Shown: piece after piece, positions 55,763-64,000 of the stretch
Numbering within the stretch: position 1 is the first letter of the stretch
Layout: each line of letters begins with the position of its first letter
NCBI GenBank assembly: GCA_964504335.1
Contig: CAZDET010000012.1
Coordinates: 1 to 64,000, forward strand
DNA: 64,000 bases
Direction of reading: 5' to 3'
Origin: CAZDET01 sp964504335
Lineage (GTDB): Bacteria; Bacteroidota; Bacteroidia; Chitinophagales; Saprospiraceae
Translations under genes and position numbers: made by a program
Notes under the pieces: generated by a model
Database searches by the model: none
What the model was told of the DNA's origin: nothing
Seen by the model: the letters and a program-made list of their open reading frames with translations, nothing else

Positions 55763-58700
55763 ATGACGCCTTCTATAAAAGTCATTCTCCTCTTTTTCGT
55801 CACCTTGTCCTTCTGTGGAACCATTCAAGCCCAAACCATGCCCCAAGATTCCCTAGAGGCGCGTTGGGAGGCTATTGATAGCCTTGAGAAAAACGGACAG
55901 TACCGATCGGCCCTCCGCCTGACGGAGCAGCTGATCGAACAATTATCCCCCGATGCGCAGCCAATTGTTTATTACCGGGCGCTTTCGACGGCGGCGGCGT
56001 TCCGCGCCGAATTAGAGGAGGAAGGGCAGCTCGTGGCTATTCGTTACCTCGATTCCGTCAATCAACAGGCTGCCGGCAGGGTCCGCGCACTCTTGTGTGC
56101 CGATCTGGCAGAGCGCTATTTCCGGTATTTTCGGAGTAATTCCTACCGGATCAACAACCGCACTCCCTCCGCAGCAGAGGAACCCGATGATCCGGTAAAC
56201 TGGTCGGCCGAGCAATTTATCGCTACGGCCGATTCGCTGTACCTTACGGCACTGGAAGATCCCGATCTGCTCTTGATGTCTACGGAGGAGGCAAGCGAAC
56301 TGATCGAACCGGGCCGGTATACCGAAGGTTTGCGACCTACCCTCTACGATCTGCTCGCCCACCGGGCGATTCGCTATTTCACGGAACGGCGCAACTACAC
56401 CCCATCGCCGATTGAGTCTTTTCGAATCGACGATTCGATTGTTTTTGCGGAGGCCGCGTCTTTTGTCGACCACGAATTCACAACGCCCGATCTACAAGCC
56501 GCCGATTACCGGGCATTGGGTGTCCTTCAGGAGCTACTTCGGTTTCGGCTGCAAGCGGAGGAATCTCTTCCTCTGACTCTGGCAGATATCGACCGACTGC
56601 GTTTTGCCTTCCGGCAGTACGAAGGGAGCGATGGCCGCGAACTGCTGGTGCAGGCTCTCGACCGGATTGCCGACAGCCAACTGGATTCAGCAGCGGCCTG
56701 GGCCTTACTCACGAAAATGGAATACCTCATCGAATGGGGCCAGGAGGTCGGCTACAATGATGTACAGTCGGCGTATCGAGATGCGTTCCGGCAAGCCATT
56801 GCTATCAACAATCGCATTCAGGGAATTGCGCGCGAAAGCGTACCAGCGCGGCAGGCCGCGGCACTGGCAGAGTGGATTCGCCGACCACAGTTGAACCTGC
56901 AAACTGAAACAGTATACCTGCCCGACGCTCCAGGCCTGGCAGCTATTGATTTCGCAAACATCTCTACCCTCTACACTCGAATCATATCTGCCGAATCGAT
57001 TGAAGAGGAGCAATATGACGAGGAACTAATCAAGCAACTCTTGCGTACACCGACGGTCCAGGAAGGCCGGTATCCCCTGCCCACTACCGATGATTATCGC
57101 TTACACAAAACGGAAATATCCTTTGCGGGCTTGCCTGTTGGAAAATACTTGTTACTGGTCTCGAATGATGCCGACTTCTCTTCCGAACAAGCCATTATTG
57201 CCTACGCTTCCTTTACGGTTTCTCAACTGGGTTTGATCGTAAACGACCAATTGGATGAAGGCATTGAGGCCATTGTGGTAAATCGAAGTACGGGACAGCC
57301 TCTGGATAAAGTAGAGGTATCGATGTGGGCCAATGATGGTCGAGGCACCCTGCGGAAAATCGGCCAAACCCGCACTGCTGCCGACGGACGCGCTCAATTG
57401 CAGTCCAGTAGAGACCGCTGGGTGTACCTGCGACTGAAGTACGGAGAAGACGAATTGCGATCAGACCGCGTCTTTCAATCAAACAATTACCGGCCGGTGC
57501 CCTATCGCCCCAACCGGCAAGTGCAATTCTTCCTCGATCGCGGCATTTTCCGGCCCGGACAACGACTCTTTTTCAAAGGAATCGCCCTGGAGCGTTCAGA
57601 CGATCAGCTTCCGATGATTCAGCCCAATGTGCCCATCACCGTATCCCTACGCGATGCCAACAATCAGCAGGTAGCTACCCAAGAATTGACGACAAATGCC
57701 TACGGTTCCATTCACGGCTATTTCGATCTTCCCAAAGGGCGATTGCCCGGCCAATACCACCTGGAAACCGCAAATGCAGCGGGTTCTGTCTATTTCCGGG
57801 TGGAAGAATACAAGCGGCCCCGCTTCGAAGTACTTCTGGACACCCTCTCGGGTACACCTAGCCTCGGGGCTGCCGTGGAGGTAGGCGGCAGCGCCAGTAC
57901 TTATGCCGGGCCGGCCCTGCAGAATGCAGCGTACCGCTACACCGTCGTTCGACGTATTGCCTATCCGTATTGGTTTGGCTACCGTGCGGACCTGCCACCG
58001 GAACGCATCCTGGCCCGAGGTCAAGGTACGACCGATCAAGAAGGGGCATTTCGGTTTTCCTTTGTTGCCGATACCACTGGTAGTTCTTCCGACCAAGGCT
58101 TGCCTCTCTATGTATTTGAGGTACAAGTAGACGTAACCGATCTCACCGGAGAAACCCAGGTGGCCACCAAACGGATTCGATTGAGCAGGGCACCATATCT
58201 ACAAAAACTATTGGTTCCCGCTACTAGCGATCGCTCGAATCCCCTACCCGTTGAGCTGCAACTTACGAATCTGGAGGGAAGTCCGCTCCCACTGGCTGGC
58301 ACTCTTGCCCTGGAACGCCTGAAGGCACCCGCTCGCTTTTTCGTAAATCGCTACTGGGAGCGCCCTGATCTCTATCAGATGGGACGTAGTGATTACCGGC
58401 GGTTGCATCCGCATTATGCCTACGGTGAAGAAGACCGTCCCGAACAATGGCCCGTCGAACAAACCATTTGGCAACGCGAACTAGGTGCCGGCACAGCCGC
58501 AAATTTGGAAATAGCTCCGAATACGCTGGAAACAGGCCATTATCGCCTGGTGTGGACTATTGAAACCGAATCTGGCGAAACGATCACCAGCCAGCGTTTT
58601 ATCGAGGCTATTGACGCGGCCGCCGGCAAAGCTCCCGCCAATCAGCTTCTAACGACGTTGGCACCGCAAGAGCCATTGCAACCCGGCGATCAACTGGTCA

Positions 58701-61700
58701 TTCCAGTGGTGGCTTCCGAAGAGGCCCTGCCGATGCTCGTGCAGCGCTTCCGACGAGGAGCCACTTCCGATCTCGAATGGGTCAACTTCCCGGAAACCGC
58801 GCAACTAACCGATTCCATTAGCTCCGAAGACCGCGGCGGCATCTTGTATTACCTGACGTATGTGCGTCACAATCGACTGTTTTCTGAACAAATCCGGATA
58901 GAAGTCCCCTGGAGTAACAAACAGCTACAGGTACGCTACGAAACCTTCCGGGACCGGCTGCGTCCGGGCACCCCCGAGACCTGGCGGTTAAAAATAAGTG
59001 GCCCCGCGGGAGAAGCCATAGCCGCCGAATTGGCAGCCGTACTCTACGACGCCAGCCTGGATCAGTTTGTCAATTATACCTGGAATTTCGATCCCTGGCC
59101 CACTTTTTTCGGAGGTAATCGGCCTCAGGGTGATGGCTTCGACCTGCGGTACGGCTCTCTGTACACCAACTTCAGGTTACAAAAAGAACGGCTGTTCATT
59201 GAATTTCCCAAGTTGCGTTATCCCAATCAGCTATATGCCCTGGGCCGGCAGAAGCTCTACCGCGGAATGACGCAGATGCAGGTGATGGATAGCATGGCGC
59301 CCGCTGCCGGAGTGGTCGCTGAGGAAGCGGCCGCCCGTTCTGAAAGCCCGGAAGCTCCACCTCCGCCCGCCGGTGAACCCGAGCGGGATGAGGGCGCTCC
59401 GGCTCCCCAAATTCGCACCAATCTGGCCGAAACGGCCTTCTTCTTCCCCAATTTAATGACGGACAGCGCCGGGAATGTAGTGCTCGAATTCGATACCCCG
59501 GAAGCCCTAACCCGCTGGAATTTCCGAATACTCGGCCACACCACCGACTTGCAAACGGTGGTAGACCAACGCGAGGTAGTAACTCAAAAGGAACTGATGG
59601 TGCTTCCCAATCCACCGCGCTTCCTGCGCGAGCGCGATGTGCTGGAATTTACCGCCCGCGTCAGCAATCTCACCGATCAACCGCTGGCCGGAACAGCCAA
59701 GCTGGAATTGCGCAATCCGGTGACCGATCAGGTGGTCAACGGGGCCTTTGGACTGCCTCCAGAGGATCTACCCTTCCAATTAGAGCCGCAGGGCTCCGCT
59801 CCGCTCACCTGGAAACTGACGGTACCCGGAGGAAGTGCCGGTCTGGTGGCTTATACGGTAAGCGTAAGCAGCGGTGCCTTTACCGATGGAGAGGCTGCAA
59901 CCCTTCCCATCCTTTCCAATCAGGTGGAAGTCACGGAAACCTTGCCCATTTACATAGAAGGGAAATCGAAAAAAACGGTGAGCCTCAAAGCACTGGCGGA
60001 AGGGTTTTCCGCCGGGCAGGTACCGCAACGAGTCACCCTTGAAACCACGGCCAACCCTTCCTGGCTCGTGGTTAAATCCCTACCCTACCTCATGGAATAT
60101 CCCTACCCCTGCACTGAGCAACTGCTCAACCGCCTGGTAGCGAACGCCATCGGTGGCCGCATCATCGATACCTATCCGGCGATCAAAGAGGTGTTTGAGC
60201 AGTGGCAGCAAGACCCGCAAGCATTGGAAAGCCCTCTGGCACTAAACGAGGAGCTGGCTTCTGCCTTGCTCGTTCAAACGCCTTGGGTGCTGGACGCCCA
60301 ATCGGAAGCTGCACAGCGGCGACGCATCGCTCAGTTGTTCGATCCGCAGCGCCTCCAGCAGGAGCGCCAGACCGCCCTCCAGCAACTGATGGATCGACAG
60401 CGCAATGATGGTGCATTCTCCTGGTTCCCTGGCGGACCGGCCAGTCGATACATCAGCCAATACGTCGCCGAAAGCCTGCATCGGCTGGAGTCCTACGGGA
60501 TGCAACTAGGTTTCGAAACTCCCGCCTATTTGCGGATGCAACGCCAATTGATCGAATACCTCGACCGCGCCGTAATACAGGAATACGAGAAGCTGCAACG
60601 GGCCATCGAAACCAAGGCCATCAAGGAAGATGCGCAGCATCTCAGCTCCTTAATGATTCATTATCTGTACATCCGCAGTCAGTACGAACCGCTTCCGACC
60701 GCTCAGCAGGACCTGGCCGAAGCCTTCCGGTTTTACCTGAACCAGGGAAAACAATACTGGACAAACCAAGGACTCTACGAGCAGGGGCTGCTGGCGCTGG
60801 CCTTCCACGCAAGTGGCGAGCAAGCGGTGGCTCAAATCATTCTGACCTCCCTGCGAGAACGAGCCTTGCACCACGAAACGCTCGGTATGCACTGGAAGTA
60901 CAACGAGGGCTGGACCTGGAATCAACTACCTCTGGAAACCCATACACTGCTGTTTGAAGTCTTTCAGCAATTGGGCGGTACCGAAGCCGAGCTCAACGAA
61001 TTGCGCCGCTGGCTACTCACCAATAAGGAAACCAATCGCTGGGAAACCACAAAAGCTACGGCCGCCGCCATATACGCTTTTCTGAGCGGAGAAGGTGGTG
61101 CCTGGATTGCAGAGGAACCCCGATTGAAAATCGATCTTCCAGAAGCGCCCAAGGAAGCTTTCGATGATCGGTTGGCGGCCGCACAAGCAGGGGCCGAAGC
61201 AGGAACCGGTTCGTTGACCGTCTCCTGGCAGGGCGATGAAATCATCCCTGAACTCGGCACCGTCGAATTGCAAAACAAGGGCACCCAACTGGCATGGGGT
61301 GGCTTGTACTACCGCTATCTGGAAGATATTGACAACGTAACCGCCTCCGAACAAAACGCCTTGCAGCTCCAGCGAACCATCTACCGGGTGCAGTCGACCG
61401 ATCGCGGGGAGCGACTCGAAGTACTCACCGGCCAATCCCCCCTCCGCCCCGGCGACCGCCTGCGCATCCGCCTGGAGGGGCGAGCCGATCGCGATATGGA
61501 GTTCGTACACCTCAACGACCTGCGGGCCAGCGGGCTGGAACCCACCGAAACCCTGAGCGGCTACCAATATCAAAGCGGACTCGGCTATTACCGAACCAAC
61601 ACCGATCTCGCCACCAACTTCTTTTTCGACTATCTGCCCAAGGGGGCATTCGTCCTGGAATACGATTTATTTGTTGTTCATGAAGGTGCATTCAGCAGTG

Positions 61701-61783
61701 GATTTGCCACCTTACAGTCGATGTATGCCCCTAAATTCAGCGCCCGAACTGCCGGTCAGCGCCTGAACGTGGGAGCAAACTGA
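55763..61783 (+). CDS. Bacterial alpha-2-macroglobulin family protein
   Basis: 2006 residues from ATG 55763 (upstream in-frame codons to 55685 lack a signal). The signal peptide ends TIQAQ; there is no lipobox, so it is probably not a lipoprotein. MG-type domains include RPNRQVQFFLDRGIFRPGQ (MG2 start). The A2M segment lies near FFFPNLMTDSAGNVVLEFDTPEALTRW (split by strands), and the thioester domain begins YPYPCTEQLLNRL, with Cys1450 and Gln1453 forming the CxEQ thioester. Such proteins trap proteases in the periplasm or at the surface. The usual partner pbpC is not adjacent. Confidence 0.92.
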   Translation: MTPSIKVILLFFVTLSFCGTIQAQTMPQDSLEARWEAIDSLEKNGQYRSALRLTEQLIEQLSPDAQPIVYYRALSTAAAFRAELEEEGQLVAIRYLDSVNQQAAGRVRALLCADLAERYFRYFRSNSYRINNRTPSAAEEPDDPVNWSAEQFIATADSLYLTALEDPDLLLMSTEEASELIEPGRYTEGLRPTLYDLLAHRAIRYFTERRNYTPSPIESFRIDDSIVFAEAASFVDHEFTTPDLQAADYRALGVLQELLRFRLQAEESLPLTLADIDRLRFAFRQYEGSDGRELLVQALDRIADSQLDSAAAWALLTKMEYLIEWGQEVGYNDVQSAYRDAFRQAIAINNRIQGIARESVPARQAAALAEWIRRPQLNLQTETVYLPDAPGLAAIDFANISTLYTRIISAESIEEEQYDEELIKQLLRTPTVQEGRYPLPTTDDYRLHKTEISFAGLPVGKYLLLVSNDADFSSEQAIIAYASFTVSQLGLIVNDQLDEGIEAIVVNRSTGQPLDKVEVSMWANDGRGTLRKIGQTRTAADGRAQLQSSRDRWVYLRLKYGEDELRSDRVFQSNNYRPVPYRPNRQVQFFLDRGIFRPGQRLFFKGIALERSDDQLPMIQPNVPITVSLRDANNQQVATQELTTNAYGSIHGYFDLPKGRLPGQYHLETANAAGSVYFRVEEYKRPRFEVLLDTLSGTPSLGAAVEVGGSASTYAGPALQNAAYRYTVVRRIAYPYWFGYRADLPPERILARGQGTTDQEGAFRFSFVADTTGSSSDQGLPLYVFEVQVDVTDLTGETQVATKRIRLSRAPYLQKLLVPATSDRSNPLPVELQLTNLEGSPLPLAGTLALERLKAPARFFVNRYWERPDLYQMGRSDYRRLHPHYAYGEEDRPEQWPVEQTIWQRELGAGTAANLEIAPNTLETGHYRLVWTIETESGETITSQRFIEAIDAAAGKAPANQLLTTLAPQEPLQPGDQLVIPVVASEEALPMLVQRFRRGATSDLEWVNFPETAQLTDSISSEDRGGILYYLTYVRHNRLFSEQIRIEVPWSNKQLQVRYETFRDRLRPGTPETWRLKISGPAGEAIAAELAAVLYDASLDQFVNYTWNFDPWPTFFGGNRPQGDGFDLRYGSLYTNFRLQKERLFIEFPKLRYPNQLYALGRQKLYRGMTQMQVMDSMAPAAGVVAEEAAARSESPEAPPPPAGEPERDEGAPAPQIRTNLAETAFFFPNLMTDSAGNVVLEFDTPEALTRWNFRILGHTTDLQTVVDQREVVTQKELMVLPNPPRFLRERDVLEFTARVSNLTDQPLAGTAKLELRNPVTDQVVNGAFGLPPEDLPFQLEPQGSAPLTWKLTVPGGSAGLVAYTVSVSSGAFTDGEAATLPILSNQVEVTETLPIYIEGKSKKTVSLKALAEGFSAGQVPQRVTLETTANPSWLVVKSLPYLMEYPYPCTEQLLNRLVANAIGGRIIDTYPAIKEVFEQWQQDPQALESPLALNEELASALLVQTPWVLDAQSEAAQRRRIAQLFDPQRLQQERQTALQQLMDRQRNDGAFSWFPGGPASRYISQYVAESLHRLESYGMQLGFETPAYLRMQRQLIEYLDRAVIQEYEKLQRAIETKAIKEDAQHLSSLMIHYLYIRSQYEPLPTAQQDLAEAFRFYLNQGKQYWTNQGLYEQGLLALAFHASGEQAVAQIILTSLRERALHHETLGMHWKYNEGWTWNQLPLETHTLLFEVFQQLGGTEAELNELRRWLLTNKETNRWETTKATAAAIYAFLSGEGGAWIAEEPRLKIDLPEAPKEAFDDRLAAAQAGAEAGTGSLTVSWQGDEIIPELGTVELQNKGTQLAWGGLYYRYLEDIDNVTASEQNALQLQRTIYRVQSTDRGERLEVLTGQSPLRPGDRLRIRLEGRADRDMEFVHLNDLRASGLEPTETLSGYQYQSGLGYYRTNTDLATNFFFDYLPKGAFVLEYDLFVVHEGAFSSGFATLQSMYAPKFSARTAGQRLNVGAN

Positions 61784-61832
61784 CGGAAAACTACCGGCCC
61801 CGGTCGACGTACAAGCCATACTGATCGAAGGC

Positions 61833-61865
61833 TTGTGCACCGAAAATGGGGATTATGTATTTTTG
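61833..61865 (+). promoter_or_regulatory. Candidate promoter of the DUF697-SHOCT gene
   Basis: TTG (61833-61835), 22-nt spacer, TATTTTTG (61858-61865), an exact TAnnTTTG match, 13 nt before the ATG. The short leader is unusual but seen in this phylum. Confidence 0.45.
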
Positions 61866-61878
61866 AAAAAAGGGAATT

Positions 61879-62640
61879 ATGCGTAAGCAATTTGGCCGCA
61901 TGGCCAAGAAGGCCATCAAGAAACAGTTTACTATGTCTGACCACGAACCGAACAAAAAGAGCGACAAGGACCGCCACGCCGACACCATCATCCGCACCCA
62001 CGTACTCTGGACAATGGGTGCCAGCTATATGGTTGCCCTGCCCATAGCAGATATCTTTGCGGTGGGCGCCCTCCAACTCGATATGATCCGCCAGCTTTGC
62101 CGGGTGTACGATATCAAGTTTTCCGAAACGCAGGGAAAGGCCATTGTCAGTAGTCTAACTACTTCTGTACTGACCAAGCGCGGTGCAATGTCGCTGCTCA
62201 AACTCGTTCCGGGGGTTGGCACCGTCGTGGGGGGCATTGCCACCAGCATTCTCAACGGAGCCTCTACCTACGCCCTCGGGGAAGTGTTTAAAAAGCACTT
62301 TGGCGAAGGCGGTACCATCCTCGACTTTGACGTAGAGCGCCTCCGCAAACTCTACAACGAGAAGTTTGAAAAGGGTAAAAAGGTGGCCGAGCAGTGGAAA
62401 AAAGAAAAAGAGGCCGAGGAACAAGCTGTTAAATCTGCTACAACCGCTGAAAAGGCCACCGATACTACCACTCCCGAAACCACCGCTGCCCCCACAGTAG
62501 AGATCGATGAAGAGGCTCCCAAGACCACCAGCGACGTCCTCGCCAAATTGCGGGAATTGGGCGCGCTGCGCGACGAGGGGGTGATTTCCGAGGCGGAATT
62601 TGAGGAAATGAAAAAGAAGGTGATTAAGGATTTTAATTAA
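61879..62640 (+). CDS. DUF697-type membrane-associated protein with C-terminal SHOCT domain
   Basis: 253 residues. Residues ~35-145 resemble the DUF697/YcjF-like helical domain (DTIIRTHVLWTMGASYMVAL, IADIFAVGALQLDMIRQLCR, LLKLVPGVGTVVGGIATSIL), with hydrophobic segments that may insert in the membrane. A Lys/Glu coiled-coil and Thr-rich linker follow. The last ~30 residues (LRELGALRDEGVISEAEFEE) are a SHOCT oligomerisation module. The upstream GTPase domain that often accompanies DUF697 is missing. The function is unknown. Confidence 0.82.
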   Translation: MRKQFGRMAKKAIKKQFTMSDHEPNKKSDKDRHADTIIRTHVLWTMGASYMVALPIADIFAVGALQLDMIRQLCRVYDIKFSETQGKAIVSSLTTSVLTKRGAMSLLKLVPGVGTVVGGIATSILNGASTYALGEVFKKHFGEGGTILDFDVERLRKLYNEKFEKGKKVAEQWKKEKEAEEQAVKSATTAEKATDTTTPETTAAPTVEIDEEAPKTTSDVLAKLRELGALRDEGVISEAEFEEMKKKVIKDFN

Positions 62641-62657
62641 TTAAATATCGAAACTCC

Positions 62658-63659
62658 TCACCCCAATGCCAAACGAGGATCGGCCCCGACGGATTGGTCC
62701 ACGAATTCACCGGCCAAGTACTTGTAGTGGCCGGTGATGCCGATCATTGCGGCATTATCTGTGCAGTATTCGAGCGCGGGTATGTAGATGGTCCAACCAC
62801 GCTGCCGACCCTCCTCCTCCAGAGCGGATCGCAAGCCGCTGTTGGCGGCAACCCCTCCGGCGATGGCAATGTGCGTCAAGCCCGTTTGTTCCGAAGCTTT
62901 AATTAATTTGTTTATCAGGATACTCACAATCCGGCGCTGCACGGAAGCGCAAATATCTGCCAGGTTATTATCGATGAAGTTAGGATCCGATTTTCGGGAC
63001 CGCTGCAAGAAGTACAATATTGACGTTTTCAGGCCGCTGAAACTAAAATCCAACCCGGGAATCTGGGGTTCGGGAAATTCGAATTTAGGCACTCCTTTCT
63101 GCGCCAACCGATCGATTTGCGGGCCTGCCGGATAAGGGAGGCCCAGGAGTTTCCCCGTTTTGTCGAAGGCCTCGCCCGCCGCATCGTCTAGCGTTCGGCC
63201 GAGGATTTCGTGATCGAGATAATCAACTACCCGTACGATTTGGGTATGGCCTCCGGATACCGTCAGGCACAAGAAGGGCAGCGGCGGTTTCGGATCGGCC
63301 GCAAAGTGAGCCAGCACGTGGGCTTGCAGATGATGTACTTCAATCAACGGCAGTTGTCGACTCAGCGCGAAGGCCTTGGCAAAGGATACACCGACAATCA
63401 GGGAGCCAATCAATCCGGGGCCTCGGGTGAAGGCAACAGCATCTACCTGGGCGGGGGTGATCCCGGCGCGTTGAAGGGCCGCCTCCACCGTCGGTACGAT
63501 GTGTACCTGATGGGCACGGCTCGCATGCTCGGGGACTACGCCGCCAAATTGCTCGTGGATGGCCTGGCTAGCCACGATATTACTCAATACGTGACCCTCC
63601 CGAACGACGGCTGCCGCCGTATCGTCGCAGGAAGATTCAATGGCGAGAATAGTAGGCAA
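62658..63659 (-). CDS. tsaD: tRNA N6-adenosine threonylcarbamoyltransferase
   Basis: About 333 residues. It transfers threonylcarbamoyl to A37 of ANN-decoding tRNAs together with TsaB and TsaE. The ASKHA-fold start ILAIESSCDDTAAAV is clear, as are the metal-binding EVHHLQAHVLAHF histidines, LCLTVSGGHTQIV, and the nucleotide site IAGGVAANSGLR and YCTDNAAMIG. No in-frame ATG fits: TTG at 63659 places Met directly before PTILAIESS as in homologues; a GTG at 63707 would add 16 residues that look non-coding. It ends 17 bp from the convergent DUF697 gene. Confidence 0.95.
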   Translation of the reverse strand: MPTILAIESSCDDTAAAVVREGHVLSNIVASQAIHEQFGGVVPEHASRAHQVHIVPTVEAALQRAGITPAQVDAVAFTRGPGLIGSLIVGVSFAKAFALSRQLPLIEVHHLQAHVLAHFAADPKPPLPFLCLTVSGGHTQIVRVVDYLDHEILGRTLDDAAGEAFDKTGKLLGLPYPAGPQIDRLAQKGVPKFEFPEPQIPGLDFSFSGLKTSILYFLQRSRKSDPNFIDNNLADICASVQRRIVSILINKLIKASEQTGLTHIAIAGGVAANSGLRSALEEEGRQRGWTIYIPALEYCTDNAAMIGITGHYKYLAGEFVDQSVGADPRLALG

Positions 63660-63719
63660 TAGTGGTAACGATTTAGCGTCAGAATATACCCCTAAATAAC
63701 ACGACACTCCCGATTCAGA

Positions 63720-64000
63720 TCAACGCCCTCCCATCTTTTGGGCAAAGGTGACGAAAAAGTCCAATGATGAAGGGTTGCGCATGGCACCTCGGTTAGCTGC
63801 CTGATCGACGGATTGGCCAAGGAGTATTTTCTTGACCGGCATTTCCAGTTTTTTGCCGCTCAGGGTATAGGGAATGTCCGGTACGGCAATGATTTCATCC
63901 GGCACGTGCCGGGGGCTGTAATCGTTGCGCAGTTGGCGCTTGATGGCTGTCGACAATGCTTCGTCCAAATCACTGTTCTCGGTGAGTTTTACAAACAAGG
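63720..64000 (-). CDS. Acetoacetyl-CoA synthetase, C-terminal fragment
   Basis: Only the last ~92 codons are in the window; the gene runs off the right edge. The ANL-superfamily C-terminal domain is visible: LRNDYSPRHVPDEIIAVPDI, then PYTLSGKKLEMPVKKIL with the conserved catalytic-type lysine near the end, and NRGAMRNPSSLDFF, which is characteristic of acetoacetate-CoA ligase rather than acetyl-CoA synthetase. The enzyme would activate acetoacetate for ketone-body or polyhydroxyalkanoate/lipid use. Confidence 0.88.
   Translation of the reverse strand, partial: LFVKLTENSDLDEALSTAIKRQLRNDYSPRHVPDEIIAVPDIPYTLSGKKLEMPVKKILLGQSVDQAANRGAMRNPSSLDFFVTFAQKMGGR

Noticed and set aside
55763..55870. Lipoprotein signal in the alpha-2-macroglobulin
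   Set aside because: The cysteine in TLSFCGT is preceded by Phe, which does not fit a lipobox; a signal peptidase I site after IQAQ fits better.

Overview
The window reads as a chromosomal contig from a Bacteroidota bacterium, most likely of the Saprospiria (Lewinella/Haliscomenobacter-like). This rests on the abundance of type IX secretion (T9SS) cargo with both known C-terminal sorting-domain types, several PorP/SprF-family proteins, TAnnTTTG-type promoter boxes, absence of obvious Shine-Dalgarno sequences, and giant PKD/Ig-repeat surface proteins. No tRNA, rRNA, CRISPR array, integrase or transposase was seen. A run of exactly 100 N (33116-33215) marks a scaffold gap.

Layout. 1-5437 (minus, running off the left edge) is a huge secreted nuclease with three ~250-residue internal repeats, fused in frame to the start of a second phosphoesterase domain. 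5.6-14.1 kb is housekeeping and membrane genes: MFS transporter, AI-2E family permease, TerC, an XRE regulator, a succinate-semialdehyde-type dehydrogenase, DUF368 (PopT-like), AroE and proline dehydrogenase; the last three run head to tail. 14.4-19.4 kb is a 1657-residue T9SS type B repeat protein. 19.4-23 kb is a sparse regulatory stretch: gene remnants, an ECF sigma factor, a thioredoxin-fold protein without its CxxC motif, a response regulator and a second XRE regulator paralogous to the first. 23.1-25.8 kb is envelope/stress genes: an outer membrane barrel, YtxH, a holin-superfamily membrane protein, a small membrane protein and a PRC-barrel protein. 26.0-28.2 kb is a malectin-domain T9SS type A protein.

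28.2-51.8 kb is the most striking region. Three minus-strand cassettes each encode a PorP/SprF outer membrane protein followed by a giant PKD protein of almost identical length (1605, 1604 and 1605 residues) ending in a type B sorting domain. Between cassettes, on the opposite strand, lies a fourth cargo-PorP pair: a glycosidase-like type B protein and a PorP/SprF protein fused to a SPOR-like domain. By analogy with SprB/SprF of Flavobacterium johnsoniae, each PorP-like protein probably serves its own neighbouring cargo, making this a multi-copy set of surface adhesin-export/anchoring pairs.

51.9-64 kb returns to core genes: dnaK with a good terminator, a MmcQ/YjbR protein translationally coupled to an FAD oxidoreductase, a 2006-residue alpha-2-macroglobulin with an intact thioester motif, a DUF697-SHOCT protein, tsaD, and the C-terminus of an acetoacetyl-CoA synthetase at the right edge.
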